In this document: positions 1 through 8,481 of the stretch, piece after piece
Layout of the letters: the number at the start of each line of letters is the position of its first letter
How positions within the stretch are numbered: the stretch's first letter is position 1
Origin: Bacteroidaceae bacterium
Lineage (GTDB): Bacteria > Bacteroidota > Bacteroidia > Bacteroidales > Bacteroidaceae
Length of the DNA stretch: 17,995 nt
Reading direction: 5' to 3'
NCBI GenBank assembly: GCA_017628775.1
Contig: JAGBYN010000116.1
Location: 1-17,995 of the forward strand
The notes under the pieces: generated by a model
Told to the model about the DNA's origin: nothing
Seen by the model: only the letters and a program-made list of their open reading frames with translations
The model's database searches: none
Position numbers and translations under genes: made by a program

Positions 1-726
1 CGACAAATCCATTTTCAACACACCAATCTCGTCGGCGTCGTATTGTTTTTTCGTGTTTACAAACAGTACGTCTTCGCCCTTATGAATGCTGCCGTTCACA
101 ATCTTGTAGTAAGCAATGATGCCTCGAAATGAATTAAAGACCGAGTCAAAGATCAGGGCTTGCAGTGGTGCATTGGGGTCGCCTTTAGGGGCAGGTATTC
201 TTTCAATTACAGCCCTGAGTATTTCTTCCACACCTTGCCCTGTTTTGCCGGAAGCTCTAATAATTTCTTCTTCCTTGCATCCTAACAACTCAACGATTTC
301 GTCCGATACTTCTTCAGGCATAGAGTTGGGCATGTCGCACTTATTGAGCACAGGTATGATTTCCAGATCGTGCTCAATGGCCATGTAAAGATTGGAAATG
401 GTTTGGGCTTGTACGCCCTGGGTGGAGTCGACGATTAATAGACAGCCCTCGCAAGCGGCAATGCTTCTGCTCACCTCGTATGAAAAGTCAACGTGGCCCG
501 GGGTGTCGATAAGATTCAATTTATAGACTTCGCCGTTTAATTCATATTCCATCTGAATGGCATGGCTCTTGATGGTGATCCCTCTTTCCTTTTCAAGGTC
601 CATATCATCAAGCATTTGCCCTTCAGTGACATTGATCGTCTTTGTGAACTCTAATAATCGGTCGGCCAAGGTGCTCTTGCCGTGGTCGATGTGTGCGATG
701 ATACAAAAGTTGCGTATATTTTTCAT
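1..726 (-). CDS. lepA: Elongation factor 4 (LepA), N-terminal part, cut by window edge
   Basis: Translational GTPase LepA/EF4, which binds the ribosome and acts on stalled or mispositioned tRNA-ribosome complexes. Only the first 242 codons are present; the reading frame is open to base 1, so the 3' end lies outside. The start is the ATG at 726-724 and the protein begins [22 protein letters not shown]-binding motifs are all visible: G1 AHIDHGKST (residues 11-19), the switch I segment ERGITIKS (47-54), G3 DTPGH (74-78) and G4 NKCD (128-131). The segment [14 protein letters not shown] (182-195) is typical of LepA and separates it from EF-G and EF-Tu. It is the last visible gene of the minus-strand unit, 42 nt after rfbC, with no promoter-like element seen in that gap, so co-transcription is likely. 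Family identity is certain; the operon link is inference. Confidence 0.97.
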   Translation of the reverse strand, partial: MKNIRNFCIIAHIDHGKSTLADRLLEFTKTINVTEGQMLDDMDLEKERGITIKSHAIQMEYELNGEVYKLNLIDTPGHVDFSYEVSRSIAACEGCLLIVDSTQGVQAQTISNLYMAIEHDLEIIPVLNKCDMPNSMPEEVSDEIVELLGCKEEEIIRASGKTGQGVEEILRAVIERIPAPKGDPNAPLQALIFDSVFNSFRGIIAYYKIVNGSIHKGEDVLFVNTKKQYDADEIGVLKMDLS

Positions 727-768
727 AAAATGTAAATCTCTGGGTGTTGTTTCGTTTGAACAAGTGAT

Positions 769-1317
769 TTAGAATTTTTCGGCATCTGCAAAGGCAACGG
801 CATGATTTAAATCCTTGTCCGACAAAATCACGCGATCTTTGATGGGCCATTCTATATTCAAGGCAGGGTCGTTATAGGCGATCGTGCATTCTGCTTGTGG
901 CGCATAGTGGTTATCTACCTTGTAAATAAATTCGGCTTCTTCCGACAATACTTGAAAACCATGGGCGAATCCTCGGGGCACGAACAACTGGCGCATGTTC
1001 TGGGCCGAGAGCTCCACCATGATATGCCGACCGAAGGTTTTAGAATCTTGACGTAAATCAACAGCCACATCGACTACCGCACCCTTAATGACTCTAACCA
1101 GCTTTGCTTGTGAGAATTCACCTTTTTGGTAATGTAACCCGCGCAAAACACCTTGGCTGGATTTGGATTGGTTGTCCTGGATGAAGTTGGTGTCGTGACC
1201 AATATTTTGGTCGAAGTCGGATTTTCGATAGGTTTCTGTGAAGTAGCCTCGATCGTCCTTAAATACCTTTGGTTCAAGAATATAAACCCCTTCTATGTCA
1301 GTTTTAATATAATTCAT
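769..1317 (-). CDS. rfbC: dTDP-4-dehydrorhamnose 3,5-epimerase (RmlC)
   Basis: Cytoplasmic epimerase of the dTDP-L-rhamnose pathway; it converts dTDP-4-keto-6-deoxyglucose to dTDP-4-keto-rhamnose, a precursor of surface polysaccharide. The 182-aa length is standard for RmlC. Visible family motifs are FKDDRGYFTETY (residues 19-30), VLRGLHYQ (57-64) with catalytic His62, the LFVPRGFAHGF cupin strand (111-121), and IYKVDNHY (131-138) with the expected catalytic Tyr132. Asp169 in LSDKD is the likely partner of the His. The frame stays open upstream to 1386, but that would overlap the end of tamB and add residues unlike the family, so I use the ATG at 1317-1315, ten nt after tamB. The rest of the rhamnose set (rmlA, rmlB, rmlD) is not in the window, so it must be elsewhere or rfbC stands apart from it. 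Confidence 0.96.
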   Translation of the reverse strand: MNYIKTDIEGVYILEPKVFKDDRGYFTETYRKSDFDQNIGHDTNFIQDNQSKSSQGVLRGLHYQKGEFSQAKLVRVIKGAVVDVAVDLRQDSKTFGRHIMVELSAQNMRQLFVPRGFAHGFQVLSEEAEFIYKVDNHYAPQAECTIAYNDPALNIEWPIKDRVILSDKDLNHAVAFADAEKF

Positions 1318-1327
1318 TTGTTCGTAA

Positions 1328-4300
1328 TTATTTGTTGTTTCTTTTAAATAAATCAATGAACTTTTTAAAGTCTTTCTTAAATTCAAGACCTACGCCCTGG
1401 GTTGTCAACGTTGATTTCGTGAAGTAGCGTTCGTTGCTCTTACTGTAAAACTTTACGCCCCATGCGCCCGAGGGGGTTAATTTACAGCGCAGATTAAAGT
1501 CGCCCACAAAATTATCGTTGTTGGTGACATTGTATTTTCGTTCCTGATAACCAAAATTGCCATCGAATTGTACTCTGTTGTTGAAAAGGTTTGCACTGAC
1601 CAAACCCTTAACTTCCATGTCGCTCCAACCCGAAGTGCCGGTTGACAGATTCGTCCCAAAATTCCAATTTTTGGCACCCAGCAGGTTGGTTAGCATTTCG
1701 TTGATTTCCGTACTTAGTGTTGACGACAGGAATGAATTGGCCATCACTGTCGTTTGATTTTGATTATCCGTTTCTGTTGCCACCTGGGTGTAGTCGTTGG
1801 TATAGAATCTGCCTGCCACCAAAAGCGAGAAGATTTGAATGTTTAAATTTTCTTGAGTTGAGATTAAACTTCTTACCATTCTCTTCTCATCTTCGTTCTT
1901 TGTAGGTAAATCTAAGTCAAAATTCACCAGGGGATTGTTAGGTGTGCCGGTGATGTTGAGAATGCAATCTACTGGCGTGCTTCGTTCGCTGAAGTTATCG
2001 CCAATGTTTAAGTCGGAAAGCGACGCCGTTTGAAGTTTATAGACTGCTTTCAAATCCAATGCGGCATTATCTGTATTGCCGTTAAAATTAATCGTACTTC
2101 CCGATTGCAAGGCAAATTTCCTTTTGGCAACATTGTAGATGTTCATTTTGTATTCCCCATCATCAATGTTGTAAATACCTCTTAGATTAAAGGTATTGCT
2201 GTTATAGTCTGCATTAAGAATACCATGTCCGCGCATTTCTATACTATCAACTTCGCTCATTAAAACTCTTAACTTGAGATTGTTATTCGTGTTTATTTTG
2301 AGTTTTAAGTTAAAATCAAGTGCTGAGTTTTGTTGCGTTTTGTTGGTTGTTTTCTGGGTGCTGGTCGTATCCTTCACTTCATGCCTGTTTCTGAATTTGA
2401 TGTATCCAACGTTGTTCGTTGAATTGTTTAGATTCTCAGGTAAGGCCGAATACACAATGATTGATTCCTTGCGCGGGGTGACATCGATATTCAAATTTAA
2501 TTGCTTGGGCCCGCCCTGCAAGATGGTGGTGCCTGAAGCATAAGCCTGAGCCGAGAAGGGCATCTCGGCCGACGAGGGGCGGTCATAAAGGAGCAGATCG
2601 TCGCTCGTTAGTTTTAAGGCGTAATTGAATTTTTTGAGATGTTCGTGCGATAAGGAAGCCGTTATCGTGCCTTTGCCGCCATGATCGTCGGCTATCGAAC
2701 TGTTTTTGAGCATAAAGAAGCCCGGTTGTATGCCTATCTCGGCATCATTGATGGTGTATTTCACACCGTTCGACGGAATATAGGTGCTGACATTCGCATT
2801 GATATCACCCTTGAAGTCCAGTTTCTTAAAAGGACCAAATAGGTTACAATAGCCCTTAGCCCATCCGTGTATATCGTTGGCAATACCTGTAACCCAAGTG
2901 TTTAGGAAATATAAATTTGTTTTGTAGGCATGAATATTTAAATTCAGCCCTTTTTGTGCCGGCGATATAAATCCGTCGACCTTTGTTAATATCTCATTGT
3001 TTTGGGTCATTTCTGCGTTGAGCAGGATGTCGTCGTTCGTATTCATCCACTGACCATTGATTTCAGCGTTTCCCATCAATGCATGGTTGAATTGAAAACC
3101 CTCTACATTTAAGTAGGCATTTAAAAATGGTTGGTTTTCACCCAATTTTAAAACGACATTTCCAGTTGCGCTGCCGTCAAACAAAACATCATCAAAGTTA
3201 ACAAAGTCTAAGATATCACTAATGTCAACATGCGATAATTTAATGTTTATGCTGTCGTGTTGCGTCTTTGAGAAAGTACCGCCAATAATCAGGCTTTGCT
3301 GACGATTTTTTGCCGCTGCTGCGGTATTGAGGCTTGTGTTGCTAACGCTGTTTTGGGGCACTGTTTTAAGTATCAGGCTATCTATGATGGTGTGCGCGTC
3401 GGATATTTCAATGCGTCCGGCACTAACATTCCACGTGGTGTCGTTGAGGGTAAAGAATGTTGGCGAGAAATGGGTTTTAATATTATGCTTGTTGTGTTCT
3501 GTGGTCTGAAAAACGCTGTTCAGGCGCAAATTCCCATTAAAACTTTTATTGTTTTGGTCGTCCCAATTGAGTTCTGTGGTTAAACTGTCGGCTCTTAAGG
3601 TGGCGCTCATTTCCAGCAGGATATCCTCGCCCATAATCTCTTTCTTACCCTTAAACAGGGTGTAGGCATTGTTGGAGTCTGAATAGAAATAAAATCTGGG
3701 ATTGACGATTTGTAAACCATCGTAATTGACCTCATCGGCATAGGCTGTAAAGTTGGCCAATTTACTTTCCGTGTTCAACGTGGCTTCAATCTCTAAATTC
3801 TCTTTTATCTTTAAGGGCACATAAAGCACGTCGGTAAAGAAATTATTGTTTTTTACCTTAATTCTGACGTTGGCTTTATCGCTTGAGTGCACATCCTCAT
3901 TGTCCCATAATGAGATATGCGATGCGAGCGTGTTCTTCAAAGAGCTTAAGATGGTTTGGCTGCTAATGGCGCCTTGTGCATCAATGTCCAGAAAGTCGCT
4001 TTTTAAATTGATGAAACTGTGCTCTGCGTCATTAAGCTCGGCTTTTAGATCAAATTGACTCAAAAAGTAAGGTGATTCTCGATTTATATTTAATGAGTCA
4101 ATCTTTACATGTAAATGTTTTTCGTTTTTGCTCCATTTCGGCGCCACGACAGTTACATTGCCACGCCAAAGTCCATGCCATATGGAGTCGGTAATGCCTA
4201 ACTTCTCAAGCGATAGCGTATCAATGTTTGCTTCAAACGATAAGTCTTTGAATCCATCCTTCGTTAGGGTTAAAGCGGATTGCAATTCTGTGGTTAAAGC

Positions 4301-5758
4301 AGGATTGTCGCTCAATAATTTGGCTGAGATCTTGTTCTGTTTAAGTGAACAGGATAGGTCGATGTCTTTTAACAATTCATCGTGAAGTTGGGCTTCAACG
4401 ATTTTCATGTTTGCAATGATATCTTTGTGCGTTGTATCCTTGCAAAGCATTTGGGCGTGTCCTGATAAAATGACGTGTTTCGGTAAGAAATCTTGTTTCA
4501 ATAAGTCGGCAACCTCTGTGTTTTGGGTTTTTAATGTCGTTGAGAGGGTGTCGTGATTATATGCTACATGAAGCTCAATTTCGCCTAATGTGGGCGAACT
4601 GCAGTTCACGTTGCCAATAAGCGTTTTTTGGATTATATTGGCTTGAACATGGGCTTGCGACTTTAATTGTCCGATTTGATTGAGGATACCAACCAAATCT
4701 TTAGCGGAATGATCCTGGAATAAATTTTGCGTTAGGCGTTCTGTGAATTTTTCGTTGATTAAGGCTTGTTTAAGATTTAAATCAACGCTCTCAATTTTAT
4801 TGTTGGCGAGGTAAGCGCCGACCTGTAATTTAAGAGAAGAATCAAAATCCTGTTCTTTGAGCAGGATGTCTGAATACGCACCATTACCATCGGTATGAAA
4901 CTTGATTTTACCGCTCATGCCGATGTTTAAGTTGTTGATGTGCTCGTCAAAGACGATAAAGTCGTTGGTATGTATCTTATTGATCGTTAGTTGCCCTTTA
5001 CAACGATAATCATTTAATGAGTTCGACGGATTGAAGATATCACCTTCCAACGCTAAGGCTTTTGCCGATGTTATGAGCGTGTTGGGCAAATTAATGTTTA
5101 GGTTTGATATTTCAAATCTTTGCTGATTGCCGGTTAAGTTGAAAGAAAGTGCTTTGATTTCAAAGCCCGACTGCTCTTTTGCCGATAAGTTTCTTAACCG
5201 GACATTGATGCTGTCGCTCTGAATGGTTTTTATGCTGATATTGGTATTAAGATCTTTTATTGAAATGTGGTTTTGATTAAAACGCTCTGGTGTTTGTTCG
5301 GTCCATCGATGGTGATACGCCATGTTTGCACGGGTTATAATTAATGACCCGATCCCCAGGCGCGTTTCTTTCTCGCTTGTATTCTCGTCTGTTTGAAGTG
5401 CGTCTAATATAAATTGAATATTTAAGGGTGCTTCCTGGGTTTCTTTATAGATGTTGATGTTTGTGTCCATCAGCAAGATCGTGCTGAATGAAATATTCCC
5501 CTTGATTAATTCAACCAGTTTTATTTTTGCCGATAAGTATTTAGACGTAAGAGCAAGCTCATGGTCTTGATCGTAGATTTTCAGATCTTTAATGGCAATT
5601 CTGTTGAAAAGGCTAAACTCAATGTCTGCTATCGAAATTTCTGTGTTTAGCGTGCTTGCGAGTTGCGCTTCAATGTAAGCAACGATGTTTTTGCGAATAT
5701 CGCTGATGTTAAATACGAATAATGCACAAAGGTAGACACCAATCAAAGTGCCTACCAA
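1328..5758 (-). CDS. tamB: TamB-like translocation and assembly module protein (DUF490/AsmA-like)
   Basis: Very large (1476 aa from the start used here) inner-membrane-anchored periplasmic protein of the TamB family, which bridges the periplasm and is implicated in outer-membrane protein assembly and/or phospholipid transport. A single hydrophobic segment lies at residues 2-18, followed by an AsmA-like start (amphipathic helix, then SIADIEFSLFNRIAIKDLKI). A long series of beta-strand repeats follows, as expected for the hydrophobic-groove fold. The C-terminal TamB domain spans about residues 1080-1470; typical pieces are RVLMSEVDSIEMRGHG and FALQSGSTINFNGN, and it ends in a strand-rich tail. 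The start is odd. TTG at 5758-5756 is the only standard start codon after the upstream in-frame stop, yet the codons before it read IKRIRLIFQWL, a good basic/hydrophobic anchor start, beginning with ATA at 5788-5786. The true N-terminus may therefore be ten residues longer. It lies in the same unit as three glycosyltransferases and rfbC. Family confidence is high; start confidence is low. Confidence 0.9.
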   Translation of the reverse strand: MVGTLIGVYLCALFVFNISDIRKNIVAYIEAQLASTLNTEISIADIEFSLFNRIAIKDLKIYDQDHELALTSKYLSAKIKLVELIKGNISFSTILLMDTNINIYKETQEAPLNIQFILDALQTDENTSEKETRLGIGSLIITRANMAYHHRWTEQTPERFNQNHISIKDLNTNISIKTIQSDSINVRLRNLSAKEQSGFEIKALSFNLTGNQQRFEISNLNINLPNTLITSAKALALEGDIFNPSNSLNDYRCKGQLTINKIHTNDFIVFDEHINNLNIGMSGKIKFHTDGNGAYSDILLKEQDFDSSLKLQVGAYLANNKIESVDLNLKQALINEKFTERLTQNLFQDHSAKDLVGILNQIGQLKSQAHVQANIIQKTLIGNVNCSSPTLGEIELHVAYNHDTLSTTLKTQNTEVADLLKQDFLPKHVILSGHAQMLCKDTTHKDIIANMKIVEAQLHDELLKDIDLSCSLKQNKISAKLLSDNPALTTELQSALTLTKDGFKDLSFEANIDTLSLEKLGITDSIWHGLWRGNVTVVAPKWSKNEKHLHVKIDSLNINRESPYFLSQFDLKAELNDAEHSFINLKSDFLDIDAQGAISSQTILSSLKNTLASHISLWDNEDVHSSDKANVRIKVKNNNFFTDVLYVPLKIKENLEIEATLNTESKLANFTAYADEVNYDGLQIVNPRFYFYSDSNNAYTLFKGKKEIMGEDILLEMSATLRADSLTTELNWDDQNNKSFNGNLRLNSVFQTTEHNKHNIKTHFSPTFFTLNDTTWNVSAGRIEISDAHTIIDSLILKTVPQNSVSNTSLNTAAAAKNRQQSLIIGGTFSKTQHDSINIKLSHVDISDILDFVNFDDVLFDGSATGNVVLKLGENQPFLNAYLNVEGFQFNHALMGNAEINGQWMNTNDDILLNAEMTQNNEILTKVDGFISPAQKGLNLNIHAYKTNLYFLNTWVTGIANDIHGWAKGYCNLFGPFKKLDFKGDINANVSTYIPSNGVKYTINDAEIGIQPGFFMLKNSSIADDHGGKGTITASLSHEHLKKFNYALKLTSDDLLLYDRPSSAEMPFSAQAYASGTTILQGGPKQLNLNIDVTPRKESIIVYSALPENLNNSTNNVGYIKFRNRHEVKDTTSTQKTTNKTQQNSALDFNLKLKINTNNNLKLRVLMSEVDSIEMRGHGILNADYNSNTFNLRGIYNIDDGEYKMNIYNVAKRKFALQSGSTINFNGNTDNAALDLKAVYKLQTASLSDLNIGDNFSERSTPVDCILNITGTPNNPLVNFDLDLPTKNEDEKRMVRSLISTQENLNIQIFSLLVAGRFYTNDYTQVATETDNQNQTTVMANSFLSSTLSTEINEMLTNLLGAKNWNFGTNLSTGTSGWSDMEVKGLVSANLFNNRVQFDGNFGYQERKYNVTNNDNFVGDFNLRCKLTPSGAWGVKFYSKSNERYFTKSTLTTQGVGLEFKKDFKKFIDLFKRNNK

Positions 5759-5800
5759 CCATTGGAATATGAGTCTTATTCGTTTTATGGCGAAATGATT

Positions 5801-6745
5801 TTATTGAGTTATTTTAAGATATCGTTCAACGATTCTCCATGATAGGGGAATGTGGTGTTCTGTTAGGAAAAACAGAATGGGTTTTAACCTTCTCAATCCT
5901 TTTGAGAGTTGTAGCGTATTTGTCGTGATTTTGAGTGAATGCGCCAATTCCAGATTGCCCTCTCTGATCAATTGCAACCTAAGAATTTCGTATTTCCCAA
6001 AAAGTGCGTCCACGCATTTTTGTTTGTTTCTCTTGCTTTCGTCTGATAGGCTTATGAGGTTTCGAATGTGTTCTAAAACTGATGTAAGTGTTTCGATGTC
6101 GGACGAAAAGTTTGCTCCGGTAATGCTGTCGTTATGTACATTGATTTTATGAAAAGGTTGTTTTAACCATTTCACTATCGGTTTATTCAAAAGTAATCGT
6201 GTGCCTAATTCGTAATCATTCCATCTTTTAAACTGTACGTTCCATCCGCCAGTGGCTTCAAAAAACGCTTTTTTGATAACCATGCTTTGTGTGGACAACA
6301 TGCCTAAAAGGATTTGCATTTCAGGCTTGGCGGAATAATCCACATCTCTTACCTTATGCGTTCCATCGTTGAAATATAAACATGTTGGCGCAGCAATGAT
6401 GTCGGCAGGAAGTGCTTTTTTTACTTCTTTAAAGAATGCTGGCGACAATTCATCATCGCTGTCAAAGAAATAAATGTATTCGCCATTGGCATGGCTTGCC
6501 CCTGTGTTTCGAGCTACCGAAGCGCCAATTCTGTTTTCATCAACGATTTTGTATTGATGAGGTCCAGTGTACTGTTGGATGTAATGGTCTAAATAAGTTC
6601 TGGAATGGTCGGTAGAATGATTGTCAACGAAGATTATTTCTAATGATTCATCCGCAATCTGCTCAATAGATAATACTAACGATGGTAAAAATCGTTGTCG
6701 GTTGCGAAAGGGAATCACAACACTAAATTGAATATTTCCATCCAT
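5801..6745 (-). CDS. Family 2 glycosyltransferase
   Basis: A 314-aa GT-A fold glycosyltransferase that probably transfers a sugar from a nucleotide-sugar donor to a lipid-linked or LPS acceptor on the cytoplasmic face of the inner membrane. The N-terminus has the standard GT2 opening FSVVIPFRNR (residues 7-16), then FVDNHSTD (39-46), VARNTGASHANGEYIYFFDSDDEL (given here in two parts: VARNTGASHANGE and YIYFFDSDDEL) with the metal-binding DSDD at 95-98. There is no transmembrane segment; the C-terminal 100 residues are helical and basic, which suits peripheral membrane binding. The ATG at 6745-6743 lies inside the end of the preceding glycosyltransferase (23-nt overlap), indicating translational coupling. 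Donor and acceptor cannot be told from the sequence. Its TAA stop (5803-5801) is in the same frame as the downstream tamB. Confidence 0.92.
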   Translation of the reverse strand: MDGNIQFSVVIPFRNRQRFLPSLVLSIEQIADESLEIIFVDNHSTDHSRTYLDHYIQQYTGPHQYKIVDENRIGASVARNTGASHANGEYIYFFDSDDELSPAFFKEVKKALPADIIAAPTCLYFNDGTHKVRDVDYSAKPEMQILLGMLSTQSMVIKKAFFEATGGWNVQFKRWNDYELGTRLLLNKPIVKWLKQPFHKINVHNDSITGANFSSDIETLTSVLEHIRNLISLSDESKRNKQKCVDALFGKYEILRLQLIREGNLELAHSLKITTNTLQLSKGLRRLKPILFFLTEHHIPLSWRIVERYLKITQ

Positions 6746-7529
6746 AGTAAATACCCTTTATCATCTCTTTTAAAATGCGTGTTTTGTTGGTTTTGCAAAA
6801 CACAACCGATGTCTTTATTGCTTTTAAAATGGCCTGGAGCAAACCATATCTTCTGAATAACACCGCCCCCTTTGCTCTTTGCACTGATGCTTCAATGTGA
6901 AACAACTGTCCGGTCGTATTTGTGTCGCAGAGTCTTGTCAGGCATATGGGGAAGTACTCAATGCCCAAACCTTTCTTTGCTGCATCAATAATGAATATTT
7001 CTTCTTCACCACAGCCTAAAAGGGGGGCGCCAATACCATAATGGGGATCAAATTGAGGCAAATCCTTGGTTTTCTTCACCACAATCTCCCATGAGGATAT
7101 ATAAGCGCCTTTAGGTTGTTGCTTGTAATTATATCTTTGCTGTGGATAATCTTTTACCCAAATCCCTTGCTTGGACTTAGCTCTGAAGCAAAAGATGTCA
7201 ACATCAGGATTTTGTTTTATGGTGTCAATAACCTCATTGAGTTCTGTGTTGTCGTACCTTAAATCGTCGTCTGCAATAATCGCATAGGGTGTTTTAACCA
7301 TCGATAGTGCATGATTGCGATTGTTCGACAAACCCCTGTCTTTAAATGCTTCGACCACCACATCATCCCTGCATAAATCTCTTGGAATAATATTCTGATC
7401 AAAATCCCCGCATTGCCATGAGATGGCATAGACGATATCTGGTCTTGGAGGCAGCAATACATACGGCACGTTTTGAATCCTTTCTCCGTATGTGCAAATC
7501 ATTATGGTTATTAAGGTTTGCTCAGTCAT
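6723..7529 (-). CDS. Glycosyltransferase, GT-A fold (tandem paralogue 2)
   Basis: A 268-aa probable glycosyltransferase. It starts with a GT2-like strand (LITIMICTYGERIQNV) and has RGLSNNRNHA (residues 65-74), the metal-binding acidic motif IADDDLRY (85-92) and a second acidic motif GCGEEEIFIIDA (172-183) where GT2 enzymes carry the catalytic base. VQRAKGA (216-222) lies near the C-terminus. The same motifs, in the same order and at nearly the same positions, occur in the gene immediately upstream (7533-8342), so the two are tandem duplicates that have since diverged. The start ATG at 7529-7527 is only 3 nt after the upstream stop. The protein lacks the usual FVDDGSxD segment of ordinary GT2 enzymes, so it belongs to a more distant branch. 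Substrate unknown; surface glycan or LPS core synthesis is inferred from context. Confidence 0.85.
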   Translation of the reverse strand: MTEQTLITIMICTYGERIQNVPYVLLPPRPDIVYAISWQCGDFDQNIIPRDLCRDDVVVEAFKDRGLSNNRNHALSMVKTPYAIIADDDLRYDNTELNEVIDTIKQNPDVDIFCFRAKSKQGIWVKDYPQQRYNYKQQPKGAYISSWEIVVKKTKDLPQFDPHYGIGAPLLGCGEEEIFIIDAAKKGLGIEYFPICLTRLCDTNTTGQLFHIEASVQRAKGAVLFRRYGLLQAILKAIKTSVVFCKTNKTRILKEMIKGIYYGWKYSI

Positions 7530-7532
7530 GCC

Positions 7533-8342
7533 TTATCTTTCTGTGCGTCTCATGTACACAATGCCTTCCGATAAATGTTTAAACATCGGTACGAAATGGC
7601 AAAGACCTTTTGATGCTGCCGAAACGGCAAATTTGAAGCATCTAATCCAGGCGCTGTGTCCATACATGTAGTACATTAATGCACCCTTACTGCGCTGAAC
7701 CCCCGCATCAACATATACGAGCGATTTCTTCAAGAGTGTGCTGGTTTGTACTAAAACGACGGGGAAGTATCTCATCTTTAAATTGAGTTGTAAGGCATCA
7801 ATCAACCACACGTCTTCTTCGCCACAGGTCAGAAATTTTGTGCCTAACCCAAAACGCTCGTCAAAACGCACTACGCTTTGAACCTTGCTCCTCTTAACCA
7901 CCATCTCGAGTGTAGAAATAGAGTAGTCGGTGGGGATGGCTGTCACTTCACGTTCTTCAGTGGGATATTCCTTTAGTGGACGTCCGGTGTAAGTGCTGGC
8001 CTTAAAGAAAGCCACATCAATATCAGGATTCTGTTCAAAAGTGTTTATAGCGATGTTGAATGAGTCTTCCGTAAATCTGGCGTCGTCATCTGCAAATATA
8101 ACCAAGTCGGCTTTTGCTTTGTCCATCGCCAAGTTACGATTAGCCGACAATCCTTGCCCCTTGTATATATGAAGGGCAACATCACTTCGTTCCTTCAAAC
8201 TGTCTGGAATAAGTTCCAGGAATCGCTCGTCTGTATATTGGTATGAAATGATGTAATTTACATTTTCTTTCTGCTCCAGGAGCAGAGAAGGTACTCTAAC
8301 AATGCCTTTGTTGAGAGAGCAAACAAGGATGTCTAACGTCAT
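7533..8342 (-). CDS. Glycosyltransferase, GT-A fold (tandem paralogue 1)
   Basis: First gene of the minus-strand unit; 269 aa from the ATG at 8342-8340 (MTLDILVCSLNKGIVRVPSL). An in-frame ATG at 8393 would add 17 residues, but its codons cover the -7 box of the predicted promoter, and the shorter form matches the length of the paralogue downstream (268 aa). Motifs are GLSANRNLA (residues 64-72), FADDDARF (83-90) as the metal-binding site, LTCGEEDVWLIDA (171-183) as the probable catalytic-base region, and VQRSKGA (215-221). All align with the neighbouring gene. There is no signal peptide or clear membrane helix, so it is probably cytoplasmic or peripheral. Donor and acceptor sugars are not predictable. 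The call as a glycosyltransferase rests on the DDD and GEE motifs and on the neighbouring GT2 gene. Confidence 0.83.
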   Translation of the reverse strand: MTLDILVCSLNKGIVRVPSLLLEQKENVNYIISYQYTDERFLELIPDSLKERSDVALHIYKGQGLSANRNLAMDKAKADLVIFADDDARFTEDSFNIAINTFEQNPDIDVAFFKASTYTGRPLKEYPTEEREVTAIPTDYSISTLEMVVKRSKVQSVVRFDERFGLGTKFLTCGEEDVWLIDALQLNLKMRYFPVVLVQTSTLLKKSLVYVDAGVQRSKGALMYYMYGHSAWIRCFKFAVSAASKGLCHFVPMFKHLSEGIVYMRRTER

Positions 8343-8380
8343 AACGATAACTGATAAATGGGGTATAAAAACACAAACTG

Positions 8381-8411
8381 CAAAATTAATCAAAATTATT
8401 AATATTTCAAA
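8381..8411 (-). promoter_or_regulatory. Bacteroidota-type promoter for the glycosyltransferase-tamB-rfbC-lepA unit
   Basis: Read on the minus strand, TTTG at 8411-8408 is followed after exactly 19 nt by TAATTTTG at 8388-8381. This is the known Bacteroidota primary sigma pattern (-33 TTTG, -7 TAnnTTTG) at the usual spacing. Transcription would start near 8375, leaving a leader of about 35 nt before the ATG at 8342. A second copy of the -7 box (TAATTTTG, 8398-8391) lies 10 nt upstream without a matching -33 box. Confidence 0.65.
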
Positions 8412-8446
8412 TATTACGAAATTAAACCATTTGTATATGTTATTTT

Positions 8447-8476
8447 GTTTCTTTAAAGAACGTTTCTTTCAAGAAA
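8447..8476. promoter_or_regulatory. Two tandem near-palindromes, candidate operator
   Basis: GTTTCTTTAAAGAAC (8447-8461) is followed directly by GTTTCTTTCAAGAAA (8462-8476): two 15-nt units, 12 of 15 bases identical. Each has inverted symmetry; TTCTTTAAAGAA (8449-8460) is a perfect 12-bp palindrome and TTTCTT-TC-AAGAAA is a 6+6 inverted repeat. The pair lies just upstream of the first guaB -7 box, where it would cover or flank the -33 region, and about 36 nt from the minus-strand -33 box. This is the layout of a dimeric repressor or activator site. The regulator is unknown and binding is inference. Confidence 0.4.
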
Positions 8477-8481
8477 AATTG

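Noticed and set aside
1318..1386. Longer rfbC start at 1386 adding 23 residues
   Set aside because: It would overlap the 3' end of tamB by 59 nt and add residues foreign to RmlC; the ATG at 1317 gives the standard family N-terminus and length.
2274..4385. Several open frames of 60-95 codons on the plus strand inside tamB
   Set aside because: They lie wholly opposite a long coding frame with clear protein homology and show no family motifs; they are chance frames.
8343..8393. Longer first glycosyltransferase from the ATG at 8393
   Set aside because: Its codons run across the predicted -7 box, and the added hydrophobic residues are absent from the paralogue, which matches the shorter form in length and motif positions.
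8381..8400. Direct repeat CAAAATTAAT / CAAAATTATT as a CRISPR-like or mobile-element repeat
   Set aside because: Only two 10-bp copies with no spacer; they are better explained as two overlapping promoter -7 boxes on the minus strand.
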